DNA of 54,291 bases from Candidatus Poribacteria bacterium. GTDB lineage: Bacteria > Poribacteria > WGA-4E > WGA-3G. The translations under genes and the position numbers were made by a program. The DNA lies in the NCBI GenBank assembly GCA_003635195.1, contig PYIY01000081.1:1-54291 (forward strand), in the 5' to 3' direction. Below, in pieces: positions 17,419-26,070 of this stretch (the stretch's first letter is position 1; each line of letters begins with the position of its first letter). Under the pieces are notes generated by a model. It worked only from the letters and a program-made list of their open reading frames with translations, did not search any database and was not told where the DNA came from.

Positions 17419-18420
17419 ATGAAGCCACATCTTCAAACTACATTTCTTGGACTTGCTATTTTGCTGATACTCAGTTGTTTAGCAGTCAGTGCTGACAACG
17501 CAACCCCTGAAGCTTCTGAAATCGAGTATCATCGTTACGATGTGCCAAGTGATCCGGAAGGGCAAAGGTATCACCGTTTTTTTTCTCGCCCGGCACCGGA
17601 AAAACTCTTTTACGATACCCGCCAGAAAGTTATTGCAAATATTGATAACACCCCCGAAAAAGAGACCATTGTTTCAATAGTTGCTGATTCAAAACATGAC
17701 GCGTTCGCTGGCAACTGGTCACACGTATTTCTGCTAATTCTTGATGAAACTGAGACAAACGTGCCGAAGAAAAAAGTTTTTTTTAAATTTTTAGATTCGG
17801 CCACTTCTGATTTCGATGACCCAGCGAAAACCGTTGAATTTCAGAAACCTTCCTTCGTCTTTAGCCTTGGTAGTTATCCGGGGCACGGTGTTCCTTTTAC
17901 ACTCGTTGATTTGACGGGTGATGGCATTTTAGACGTATGGTTTGACCTTGGTGAGGCTATTGCTGTAATTTCGTTTCAGAACGGCGAGTTCAAAGTAGTC
18001 TTCAGCTACTACATGAATCCCAGGCATCAGCGTCCAGAATATGTTGACTTAGATAATGATGGCATCTACGAAATCAAGATGCCCTATAGCATCTATATGG
18101 TCGATCTGCCCGGGGTGCGATATCTGCGATGGATAAGCCTCTACGAATGGGATGGAAACACTTACGTCTTGAATAACGAAAGATTCTATGCCAACAATGA
18201 CGAGTTCCTCATCGCATTATTGAACCAGTATAATGATCTGTTAACTCGATATGGAAGATATGAGCCATACAGTTTCTACTTAGGATTGGTATTCTACTAT
18301 CGCGGCAATGCCGCAATGGCGAGAAGGCACCTACAGTGGGTCGTCGAACATGCTAAGAAGCGAGATTATATTCAAGCCGCTGAATCCGTCTTGAAAAAAC
18401 TCGCAAAACCTCGAAAATAA
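17419..18420 (+). CDS. Secreted calcium-loop protein, paralogue 2 of 4
   Basis: A 333-residue second copy. Signal peptide FLGLAILLILSCLAVSA. It keeps YHRFFSRPAPE, ANIDNTPEKET, DLTGDGILD and DLDNDGIYEIKMPYSI, then ISLYEWDGNTYVLNNERFY. It is the shortest of the four because the helical segment before the C-terminal unit is reduced. The C-terminal MARRHLQWVVEHAKKRDYIQ is TPR-like. It is preceded by CGGAGAG and the conserved leader CATCAGACA shared with copies 1 and 3. No function can be assigned from sequence alone. Confidence 0.83.
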   Translation: MKPHLQTTFLGLAILLILSCLAVSADNATPEASEIEYHRYDVPSDPEGQRYHRFFSRPAPEKLFYDTRQKVIANIDNTPEKETIVSIVADSKHDAFAGNWSHVFLLILDETETNVPKKKVFFKFLDSATSDFDDPAKTVEFQKPSFVFSLGSYPGHGVPFTLVDLTGDGILDVWFDLGEAIAVISFQNGEFKVVFSYYMNPRHQRPEYVDLDNDGIYEIKMPYSIYMVDLPGVRYLRWISLYEWDGNTYVLNNERFYANNDEFLIALLNQYNDLLTRYGRYEPYSFYLGLVFYYRGNAAMARRHLQWVVEHAKKRDYIQAAESVLKKLAKPRK

Positions 18421-18462
18421 AAACACGCTAACATCAGACAGACCGAACCGGAGACAAAAACC

Positions 18463-19536
18463 ATGAAGTCGCATCTTCAAACCACACTTTTAGCACTTTG
18501 TATTTCGTTGCTACTCAGTTCTTTTGCTGTAAATGCGGATACCTCTAAAACGACAAATTCTGCGGTCGAGTATTATTATTACGAGTTTCCAAATGATTCT
18601 GATGGTCAAAAGTATCACAGTTTTTTGCCTGCCCCCGCACCGGAAGGGCTCTTTTATGATACCCGGGTCCAAGCGTCTGCAAATATTGATGATACTCCTG
18701 AAAAAGAGAGCGTTGTTATAGTGGTTGCTGCTACAAGCAGGGACGTGTTCTCCAGCAACTGGGTACAAATGTTTCTCCTGATTACTGAAGCTGAGACCGA
18801 GGAAGGTCTGCCGAAGAAAAAAGCCTTATTCAAACTTTTTGATTCCGGGACGCATGCGTTGGAGGTGCCAGCCGCGAAAGCCATTGAACTTCAGAACCCT
18901 CTGTTCGTCTTCTGGGTGCCGTCGAAAGATTCTCATAAACCTCAGAGCGTCTCTTTTGAACTCGTTGACTTGACGGGCGATGGTGCTTTAGATATCTGGG
19001 TTGAATTTGGCTATGCTGTTACTGTGATTTCTTTTCAGAACGGCGAGTTCAGGAAAATCTTCGGCAGGTACGGGTATCATGGAAACCAGGCTAAGGCATA
19101 CGTTGATTTGGATAACGATGGTATTTATGAAATCAAGATGCCCTACAGTGTTTACCCGCGCGGTCCTAAAACGGAACGTCCCACATGGATAAACCTCTAC
19201 GAGTGGAATGGAAACATGTATATCTTGAATAACGCAAAATTCTATACTCGTGATAATGACATCTTGATTCAACTCATGATACACTATAACGCTTGGCTGA
19301 GGCGAGAAAGAGAGACTTCAAAGTGGACCCCGCAACGAATTGAACTCATTAAATCTGAAAAATTCGCCTTCTATGCCCAGACGTGCCAATTCTACATGGG
19401 CTTAGCACACTATTATGGTGGCGATGAGGCAACGGCACGCGCGTATCTATGGCGTGTCACCGAACAAGGCAGGAATGAACATTATATTCAGGCGGCTGAG
19501 GCTATCTTGAAAAAATTGTCACCGCCACCAAAATGA
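18463..19536 (+). CDS. Secreted calcium-loop protein, paralogue 3 of 4
   Basis: A 357-residue third copy, closest to copy 1 in the N-terminal half (both begin DTSKTTNS after the signal peptide and share LFDSGTHALEVP), but closest to copy 4 in the middle (RYGYHGNQAKAYVDLDNDG here, SYGYHGDQAKACIDLDNDG there). It keeps DLTGDGALD and DLDNDGIYE. The C-terminus reads FYMGLAHYYGGDEATARAYL, a TPR-like helix pair. The mosaic similarity suggests exchange between copies. Ribosome site CGGAGA. Confidence 0.83.
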   Translation: MKSHLQTTLLALCISLLLSSFAVNADTSKTTNSAVEYYYYEFPNDSDGQKYHSFLPAPAPEGLFYDTRVQASANIDDTPEKESVVIVVAATSRDVFSSNWVQMFLLITEAETEEGLPKKKALFKLFDSGTHALEVPAAKAIELQNPLFVFWVPSKDSHKPQSVSFELVDLTGDGALDIWVEFGYAVTVISFQNGEFRKIFGRYGYHGNQAKAYVDLDNDGIYEIKMPYSVYPRGPKTERPTWINLYEWNGNMYILNNAKFYTRDNDILIQLMIHYNAWLRRERETSKWTPQRIELIKSEKFAFYAQTCQFYMGLAHYYGGDEATARAYLWRVTEQGRNEHYIQAAEAILKKLSPPPK

Positions 19537-19556
19537 AAACATAGGAGTTATTAACC

Positions 19557-20630
19557 ATGAAGAAACATATTCAAAGCTGCCTTTGCGGGCTTTCTATCTG
19601 GTTGATGCTGAGCGGTTGGGCAGTTAGTGCTGCGCCTCCAACCGCCGAAACCTCTGATGTCAAGTATGAACGATATCCGCGGTGGAATTTTTCTGAAGGT
19701 CGAGAGTATCATCGCTTCTTTCCGACCCCGGCACCGAAAGGACACTTTTACAATACCTGGATGAAAGCCACCGCCAATATTGATGACACCCCTGAAAAAG
19801 AAACCATCGTTCTAATCATTGCTGAGACAGGAACGAGCGGAGACACGGACGACTGGGGCCAAGCCTTCCTGCTGATTGCTGATGAGACCGGGACAGGCGG
19901 GATTCCAAAGAAAAAAGATTTTTTTACATTTTTTGAGACGAGTAAGCATGATTTTGAGGTGCCAACAAAAGCTATTGAGCTTCATAGTCCCCCGTTCACC
20001 TTCAGGGAGCCGCCAAAAGATGATCAAGGGCATCGGGGTGTCTCCTTTGAAGTCGCTGATTTGACGGGTGATGGCACTTTAGACTTATGGGTTAGATTTG
20101 CTGGTAATGCCGTTGCTGTGATTTCGTTTCAGAAGGGTGAGTTCCGGGTAGTCTTCAGCAGTTACGGGTATCATGGAGATCAGGCTAAGGCATGTATTGA
20201 CTTGGATAACGACGGCATCTACGAAATCAAAATTCCGCACGGAATTTATCTGGATACGACATTGGAGCAGCGTCCGACCTGGATAAATCTCTATGAGTGG
20301 GATGGAACTGCGTCCGTCTTGAATAACGCAAAATTCTATGCCGACAATGACGAGTTCCTCATTCAGTTATTGCGGCTGTATAATCGTCATCTGCTGTATG
20401 AAAGAGGCAGGTTAAAGTGGAATTATAAACCGATTCAAGGAAAAAAATATGGAACATTCGACATCCATGTTGAGACCTACGAATTCTATATAGGCTTAAC
20501 ATTCTATTATCGTGGCGAAGCGAGACTCGCACAAATGTATCTACAGCGGGTCGCCGAACAAGGCAAGAATGAAAATTATATTCAAACCGCTGAAACTATC
20601 TTGAAAAAATTGCCACCCCAGCAAAGATGA
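19557..20630 (+). CDS. Secreted calcium-loop protein, paralogue 4 of 4
   Basis: A 357-residue fourth copy, only 20 bases after copy 3. Signal peptide LCGLSIWLMLSGWAVSA. It keeps YHRFFPTPAPKG, ANIDDTPEKET, DLTGDGTLD and DLDNDGIYEIKIPHGIY. Its leader differs from the other three (TAGGAG, and no CATCAGACA), consistent with internal placement in a transcript. The C-terminal helices (QMYLQRVAEQGKNENYIQTA) match copy 3. It ends 101 bases from a convergent Gfo/Idh gene; the gap holds an 8-bp inverted repeat (GAGGTAGT at 20636, ACTACCTC at 20674). Confidence 0.83.
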   Translation: MKKHIQSCLCGLSIWLMLSGWAVSAAPPTAETSDVKYERYPRWNFSEGREYHRFFPTPAPKGHFYNTWMKATANIDDTPEKETIVLIIAETGTSGDTDDWGQAFLLIADETGTGGIPKKKDFFTFFETSKHDFEVPTKAIELHSPPFTFREPPKDDQGHRGVSFEVADLTGDGTLDLWVRFAGNAVAVISFQKGEFRVVFSSYGYHGDQAKACIDLDNDGIYEIKIPHGIYLDTTLEQRPTWINLYEWDGTASVLNNAKFYADNDEFLIQLLRLYNRHLLYERGRLKWNYKPIQGKKYGTFDIHVETYEFYIGLTFYYRGEARLAQMYLQRVAEQGKNENYIQTAETILKKLPPQQR

Positions 20631-20731
20631 AAAACGAGGTAGTTGATATAATCATAGTGACTTTTTGCGCCGTACTACCTCCTCGGCGAAGACGTGATAC
20701 AGACGATGTCCCGCTGATCAACTGCAATCTA

Positions 20732-21820
20732 TCATTCAACTTCTCGGAAATCCGGAACTTCCATCGGTGCGCCACCGTTCGCAATAGATTGCTCCGAAAC
20801 CAACCCCGGTACTGTGAAATCCATCGCCGTATAGACATCCAGGGGTGGGTCTGTATCGGTGAGAATACTATCAACAAAATCTCGCACCTTAAAATACTCG
20901 CCGAGATCACCAGCATTTTCTGCTTCAGCAGGCGGGTTTTTCCACCGTTCAGGCAGGCAGTCTTCAAATTGAGAGAGTGGTCTCCACTGTTCGGTCACCC
21001 CGAATTCACTCAGCCAGAGTTTCGGTGCTGCGCCAAGTCCACGCGAACTCTCATAACAACCGTCTGTCCCTTGTAGGCTGAAATAGGAATTTGCCGGACG
21101 GTTCGAGAGCATATCAATCCGAATCTTAATAAGCCCACCACAGTCCGTTTTACACAGCATCATCACCGTATCTTCCATCGCATGCTCAGGGTCGGTGTTA
21201 ACGCCGGTTCCGAGGCAACAAACACTTGCTACACGACTGCCAAACCACTGGAGCACTGGACCGAGGCTATGCGTCGCGTAGTTGCACCGATTAATGCCGA
21301 CTTGCCAGTAATAACGCCACGTCGGATTCCCTTCTGCATCATGATGAAGCGACTTGATATTGTGGAGGTATTCACCTTCTCCGAAATAGACATCCCCAAA
21401 CATACCCGCCTCTACCATGCTGCGGATTAACACATTAGACTTAGAATAACACGTATTTTCAGCCATCGTGTATTTGGCGGACGATTTCCGAACTGCCCGC
21501 ACTAAATCGTAGCATTCCTCTAACTTGACGGCAGCGGTTACTTCGCTGATGACGTGTTTTCCGGCTTCTAACGCTTCGATCGACTGCGGCACGTGTAGAT
21601 TCTCCGGTGTCGCAAGCACAACAAGATCCACTGTGTCCAGCAGTGCTGTATAATCTGTAAACTGTTGTGGGATATCAAAGCGTTCGGCGACGCTTTGAAG
21701 CGTCTCTTCATTGATGTCACAGACTGCCGTCAGATCAGTTTCTGTGATCGCTTTAAAAGGTGCTACGTAAGAGCTTCCGCGGTGTGCTCCAACGATTCCG
21801 ACTTTGAGTTGATTCGCCAT
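20732..21820 (-). CDS. Gfo/Idh/MocA-family oxidoreductase
   Basis: A 362-residue NAD(P)-dependent sugar or polyol dehydrogenase-like protein. The N-terminal Rossmann motif reads VGIVGAHRGSS, followed by AVCDINEETL and VVLATPENLH. The C-terminal half is the family's alpha/beta substrate domain. The usual EKP motif, whose lysine helps catalysis, is replaced by SEVTAA, so the activity may be altered or the protein may act differently. The ribosome site is strong (GGAGGAGGG before the ATG at 21820). Poribacteria-like genomes carry many such genes; the substrate is not predictable. It is transcribed against the secreted-paralogue operon. Confidence 0.88.
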   Translation of the reverse strand: MANQLKVGIVGAHRGSSYVAPFKAITETDLTAVCDINEETLQSVAERFDIPQQFTDYTALLDTVDLVVLATPENLHVPQSIEALEAGKHVISEVTAAVKLEECYDLVRAVRKSSAKYTMAENTCYSKSNVLIRSMVEAGMFGDVYFGEGEYLHNIKSLHHDAEGNPTWRYYWQVGINRCNYATHSLGPVLQWFGSRVASVCCLGTGVNTDPEHAMEDTVMMLCKTDCGGLIKIRIDMLSNRPANSYFSLQGTDGCYESSRGLGAAPKLWLSEFGVTEQWRPLSQFEDCLPERWKNPPAEAENAGDLGEYFKVRDFVDSILTDTDPPLDVYTAMDFTVPGLVSEQSIANGGAPMEVPDFREVE

Positions 21821-21976
21821 TGTGTCCCTCCTCCGATTTTGCCCCGTCGAAACTTGCGCTACAAAAATCTATTGTGATAGCATAGCACATTGCGCACAAT
21901 TTATCAGCAAAATTTCCAACCGCTTTAACCGCCAAGTTATGCTCATAGTGGACGACGTTTTCTTCACTCTTTTAAT

Positions 21977-22005
21977 TTGAAAGCACAGGGCGGATTTGAT
22001 ATACT
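21977..22005 (+). promoter_or_regulatory. Sigma-70-type promoter for the sugar phosphotransferase gene
   Basis: TTGAAA (21977-21982), a 17-base spacer and TATACT (22000-22005), with TG placed as an extended -10 element. It gives a leader of about 85 bases before 22097. The TGATATACT core is identical to that of the moaA promoter. Confidence 0.6.
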
Positions 22006-22096
22006 TAACACGGCTGCTGATACGTCGCTGGTAAAGTTTTCCTTCATACTTTAGAGCAGTCTAACAATCAAAAGTAATAGTAATACAAGAGGCAAA

Positions 22097-23551
22097 TTGA
22101 ACAGCCCCATATTCCAATATGGGCTTGTAAGTCGTATCTTACGTCAAAAAATGAACAACAAAACGCTCGATCATTTGCTCATCGCGCTCACGGTTTTATT
22201 CGATCTCTGCTTCGTTGCCACCGCAATTGTCGTAGCGTATTGGGTCCGATTTGAATCAGGTTGGACACCTGAAGCTCTCGCGTTTCATAAAGGTGGCACC
22301 CCTCCTCTAGACGATTATTTCCGACTCATCCCGTTGATGGTGATTATCTGGTTAATGACGTTGAAGGCTTTAAAGCTCTATCGTCCGGAAAGGAACGCGA
22401 CACTTTCAGCGTTCTGGGCACTCTGCAAAGCCTCTGGTATCGCGCTCATTGCTACGTTAGCCGCCCTCTTTTTCATCTATCACCACGATGCTTACTCGCG
22501 TTGGGTGATGCTCCTTGCCTCTGGATTCAGTCTCATTTGGTTGTTTTTGGGGCGACTCGTCCTTCACCGTTTCCGACAGGCGATCCACGCACAAGGTGTC
22601 GGTGTGAGTCGTGTCGCACTCATCGGTTATGATGCACGATCCGAAAAGTTTATCAAAGCCTTACAAGTGAAACCGAATAGCGGATACGAATTGATAGGTA
22701 TAATCGACGGGGCAGCAGAAGCAGAGGGTTCAGATGTACAATCCCTCGGTGAGAGTCAAGATGTTCTTGAAGTCGTACGAACGCATCGACTTGATACACT
22801 TTTTATCTCATCACCTATAGTGCCGAATGACACGATCCTCCAGGTTCTTCAAGCGTGTGAAGGTGTGCCAGTCCAAATCAATGTCCTACCCGAACTCTCC
22901 GAATTTATCAGAGGTGGCACCGCGATTACTTTCTTTGAAGGCGTACCGGTGCTACAATTGCGGGAAACACCGATGCAGGGTGTGAGCGGTATCGTCAAAC
23001 GTCTCATAGACATCGTTTTCAGCGCGTTCGCATTGATAGTATTAAGTCCGCTGATGTTAACGATCGCAATTATTATACGCCTAACATCACCCGGCAAAGC
23101 GATTTTTCGGCAGGAACGGGTCGGCAGAGCGGGAAAACCGTTCCGTATCTACAAGTTCCGTTCCATGCGCGCCGACGCTGAGGAAAAAGTGGGGCATGTC
23201 TGGGCAGAAACCGACGATCCGCGACAGACCTCGCTCGGAAAGTTTCTCAGACGCTGGAGTTTAGACGAATTGCCCCAATTTTTCAATGTCCTCAAAGGCG
23301 ATATGAGCCTCGTCGGACCCAGACCAGAGATGTCAGGGCTTATTGATACGTTCAGTGAATCCATTCCGCACTATCTGGCTCGGCAGCGTGTCAAATCGGG
23401 TATGACCGGTTGGGCACAGGTCAACGGCTTGCGGGGCAACACCTCTCTTGCAGAACGGATTTCTTATGACAAGTATTATATCGAAAATTGGTCGCTCGCC
23501 TTGGATATTAAAATCATTTTGAAAACATTATGGGCTATTAAAAAAGGATAG
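22097..23551 (+). CDS. Polyprenyl-phosphate sugar phosphotransferase (WbaP/EpsL type)
   Basis: Membrane enzyme that transfers a sugar-1-phosphate to undecaprenyl phosphate, starting exopolysaccharide or O-antigen synthesis. 484 residues. The N-terminal half has four or five membrane helices (LLIALTVLFDLCFVATAIVV and others) and a CoA-binding-like domain. The C-terminal bacterial sugar transferase domain has FRQERVGRAGKPFRIYKFRS, SLDELPQFFNVLKGDMSLVG and RPGxTG-like VKSGMTGWAQVNG. The start is TTG at 22097 behind AGAGG; an ATG at 22151 is the alternative and gives a more usual N-terminus. No other polysaccharide genes are adjacent, so it may serve a distant cluster. Confidence 0.93.
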   Translation: MNSPIFQYGLVSRILRQKMNNKTLDHLLIALTVLFDLCFVATAIVVAYWVRFESGWTPEALAFHKGGTPPLDDYFRLIPLMVIIWLMTLKALKLYRPERNATLSAFWALCKASGIALIATLAALFFIYHHDAYSRWVMLLASGFSLIWLFLGRLVLHRFRQAIHAQGVGVSRVALIGYDARSEKFIKALQVKPNSGYELIGIIDGAAEAEGSDVQSLGESQDVLEVVRTHRLDTLFISSPIVPNDTILQVLQACEGVPVQINVLPELSEFIRGGTAITFFEGVPVLQLRETPMQGVSGIVKRLIDIVFSAFALIVLSPLMLTIAIIIRLTSPGKAIFRQERVGRAGKPFRIYKFRSMRADAEEKVGHVWAETDDPRQTSLGKFLRRWSLDELPQFFNVLKGDMSLVGPRPEMSGLIDTFSESIPHYLARQRVKSGMTGWAQVNGLRGNTSLAERISYDKYYIENWSLALDIKIILKTLWAIKKG

Positions 23552-23700
23552 TGCTAACAGTGTATTTATTGACTTTTTGCGAATTTGCTGAGAACAAGGT
23601 GAAATCGAAATCAACGGTATCCCTAAAACCCTTATTGATAGGGATCGTTGCGTTTGTGATCTTGCTGACGCTGATAAGGTACATAACAGAAGGACGGAAA

Positions 23701-24768
23701 ATGAGAAAAGGCAGAATGTTTGGTGTCTGTGTCCTCGCCGGTGTGATGTGTGTTGTTTCAAGCTGTTCTCGTGCCCCGGAGATACCGACCGCCCCCCAAA
23801 GTGTACTGAATGTTGGGTTCTATGCGTATTTCGCACCTGTGAGCTATAGTGCGGATTCAGACCCAGCTGCAGACGGCTTCAATATCCACTTGGGGTATGA
23901 GGCAGATCTATTGACAGCGATTGAAGTGATGGATGTGGGTCTGTCTTTTTCTCGAAGGGGTATTGCTGAATGGTCTGGCATCTGGCTGAAGGCTGCCGAG
24001 CCGGAATACGATCTGATTGGGGGCGGCATCACAATCCTTGATTCTCGGACTCAGGACGCAACAGGTACACAGCGAGTTGCCTTTATATCGGGACATATCA
24101 CGTTCCGGCAATCGCTCTTGGTACGTGCCGAAGATGCCGATCGACTTTCTGAATATGCGTCGCTTACGCGTGATGTTAAGGTCGGCGTACTACGGGGAAC
24201 GACCGGTGAGGCACGCCTACTTCAAATCACTGGCATCGTTGACGCAAATGGTGTTATAGCGAAAGGTACACGCATTGACACTCCGCAAGGTACACTTGTT
24301 GCCGATGGGAGTGCGGATTACAAGATTACTGCGGCAGCTTCGACACCGAATGTGGAGAACAGGTTCACACTATACCCACCCGCAGCTAACATGCCTCAAG
24401 TAAACTATCCTGTCAATATGCCATACCAAGGATTTGATCCATTAATACCACGTGTTCTTGTCGCCCTATCAGATGAACAAGTGTTATTTGAGAACCTACG
24501 TGAAAGAAGGATTGACGCAATCGCGAGAGGCGAGATCGGCAACCGTGATGCTGCCGCGGCGGTCCATGGGGCATTTGTTGTCACTGCACTTGACGAGCAG
24601 GTTGAATACGGCGGCTTTACCCTTGCAGTAGAAGATGTGGTATTACGAGCGTCTCTCAATGAGTGGATTGACTACCTCACCGATGGTGGAAACATCGGAT
24701 ACGGCGAATGGTTAGCAGATCCGCAGGTGTTTCTCAAGCGCGCACAGGTAAGGAAGAATGATGAATAA
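23701..24768 (+). CDS. Solute-binding-like lipoprotein (SBP family 3-like)
   Basis: A 355-residue exported lipoprotein that looks like a type 3 substrate-binding protein. The lipobox is VVSSC after a short hydrophobic segment. Domain features are VLNVGFYAYFAPVSY at the start of the mature part, EADLLTAIEVMDVGLSF, and YDLIGGGITILDSR followed by FRQSLLVR, the hinge pattern of these proteins. The open frame extends back to 23551, but AGAAGGA (23688-23694) sits six bases before the ATG at 23701, which also gives the signal peptide. The upstream 50 codons contain a hydrophobic stretch and overlap the end of the previous gene, so a longer form is possible. No ABC permease is nearby, so it may be a sensor or orphan. 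Confidence 0.75.
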   Translation: MRKGRMFGVCVLAGVMCVVSSCSRAPEIPTAPQSVLNVGFYAYFAPVSYSADSDPAADGFNIHLGYEADLLTAIEVMDVGLSFSRRGIAEWSGIWLKAAEPEYDLIGGGITILDSRTQDATGTQRVAFISGHITFRQSLLVRAEDADRLSEYASLTRDVKVGVLRGTTGEARLLQITGIVDANGVIAKGTRIDTPQGTLVADGSADYKITAAASTPNVENRFTLYPPAANMPQVNYPVNMPYQGFDPLIPRVLVALSDEQVLFENLRERRIDAIARGEIGNRDAAAAVHGAFVVTALDEQVEYGGFTLAVEDVVLRASLNEWIDYLTDGGNIGYGEWLADPQVFLKRAQVRKNDE

Positions 24769-24920
24769 TGTTAAAGTCTGATCGGCTGGTTCTCCTTCCT
24801 TGTATTCATCGCTTTCCTTGCGAAAAGGAGGCACCTCGTCCGATTTGCGCGACGTAAACAATAGAACACTATTTCTGTACGGGTTAGGTAACCTGAAGAA
24901 ACACCGAAGCAAAAACACCC

Positions 24921-25955
24921 CTACTTCTGGAAATACCGTCGTACAAAGGGCCATGCCCCTGCTTTGTAATAACGATGTCCACCGTCGCCAATAAAGAGCT
25001 CACATCTATCCGCAACACCTGCCACCGTATAAATCTCCTTTAACCGTTCGTAAGCCAATTTGACGTGATCTATCGGAAAAATGCCGTCATCGCGTCCAGC
25101 AATCGCACAGAACGGACGCGGCGCGATTAAGCCTGCGACATCGTACATCTCTCCGAGCCGCATCACCCCAGGCACATAGTTGCATTCGCAGTGCCGGATC
25201 ATGCCAATACTCCCTTCAAACGTACAGAAGTAGCAACTCGGCACCGCAACTGCAATACGCGTCTCGCATGCTGCTGCGAAAAGGGACACCGTCCCACCAC
25301 CGGAATTGCCAGTAATCGCGATCCGTTCGGCATCTACTGGTAGGTGTTCTGTTGCCCAATCAATGAGGCGCGACATGTCCCACACCCGCTCACCGATCGG
25401 GGTACGCCCGACGAGTATGCTGTGAACCAACTGGTGTCGGCAGGAGTGCGTATTGTTCGCCTGTTTATCCGCGTCAGTGCGCGTTTCGCCGAATGCCCGC
25501 GTTGTCGGTGCAATAGCAATGTAGCCTTCCTCCACAACTGCCTGTCGTGCGATGTCGCGCTCGCCTTCCAGCATGTGTTCTTCCTCTGTTTCCGTATGTG
25601 CAATACCTGCATAAATATGCGGATGGTTATGCCCATGCGGTGCGAGGATTAGCGGCACCTTGCCTTCGATTGTTTTCGATCGAAGCAGATAAAATGGCAG
25701 CGGTACCGTCGGTTCTACCCACAGATACCAACTTTCGCGGAGGTGGTTGTCCATATCCCAGACTTCGAGTTGTTCTGCTTTCGGGACGTAGCCTTCCAGA
25801 TCGGCTTCCATATTATCCAAGCCGAGGATTTCCCGCAACTTCGGACGAAAATTGGCTTGCCATGCCACCAACTCTTCCCGCGTGGTCGCATGAAATTCAT
25901 ACGCTCTCGGAACAGTATCATATAAGTTTTTAAAATGTGTTTCAGCGTTGTACAT
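24921..25955 (-). CDS. Alpha/beta hydrolase, acetylxylan-esterase/Abhydrolase_7-like
   Basis: A 344-residue hydrolase. The nucleophile motif is GNSGGG (serine in GxSxG), the acid is probably in GRDDGIFP and the histidine in GDGGHRYY. An oxyanion-region motif APHGHNHP lies before it. There is no signal peptide, so it is probably cytoplasmic. The start is the ATG at 25955, preceded by GGAGGA; the longer frame to 26048 has no ribosome site and would overlap the divergent promoter. Related proteins in marine planctomycetes and poribacteria are thought to cleave ester groups on carbohydrates; the substrate here is unknown. Confidence 0.8.
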   Translation of the reverse strand: MYNAETHFKNLYDTVPRAYEFHATTREELVAWQANFRPKLREILGLDNMEADLEGYVPKAEQLEVWDMDNHLRESWYLWVEPTVPLPFYLLRSKTIEGKVPLILAPHGHNHPHIYAGIAHTETEEEHMLEGERDIARQAVVEEGYIAIAPTTRAFGETRTDADKQANNTHSCRHQLVHSILVGRTPIGERVWDMSRLIDWATEHLPVDAERIAITGNSGGGTVSLFAAACETRIAVAVPSCYFCTFEGSIGMIRHCECNYVPGVMRLGEMYDVAGLIAPRPFCAIAGRDDGIFPIDHVKLAYERLKEIYTVAGVADRCELFIGDGGHRYYKAGAWPFVRRYFQK

Positions 25956-25984
25956 CGCTATCTTCCTCCACAGATTCGCTTGAC

Positions 25985-26012
25985 TTGACAAAATGTGCGG
26001 CATCGCTATAAT
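25985..26012 (+). promoter_or_regulatory. Consensus sigma-70 promoter for the SDR gene
   Basis: TTGACA (25985-25990), a 16-base spacer and TATAAT (26007-26012): both hexamers match the consensus exactly. It gives a leader of about 50 bases to the ATG at 26071. It lies between divergent genes. Confidence 0.75.
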
Positions 26013-26070
26013 ATACATAATCATAGACGACGCTTCTATACCTGTCAACTCAATTTTTCAGAGGTACTAT

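Noticed and set aside
24769..24920. Short frames in the gap before the alpha/beta hydrolase
   Set aside because: No ribosome site, no family similarity; the stretch is a plain convergent intergenic gap.
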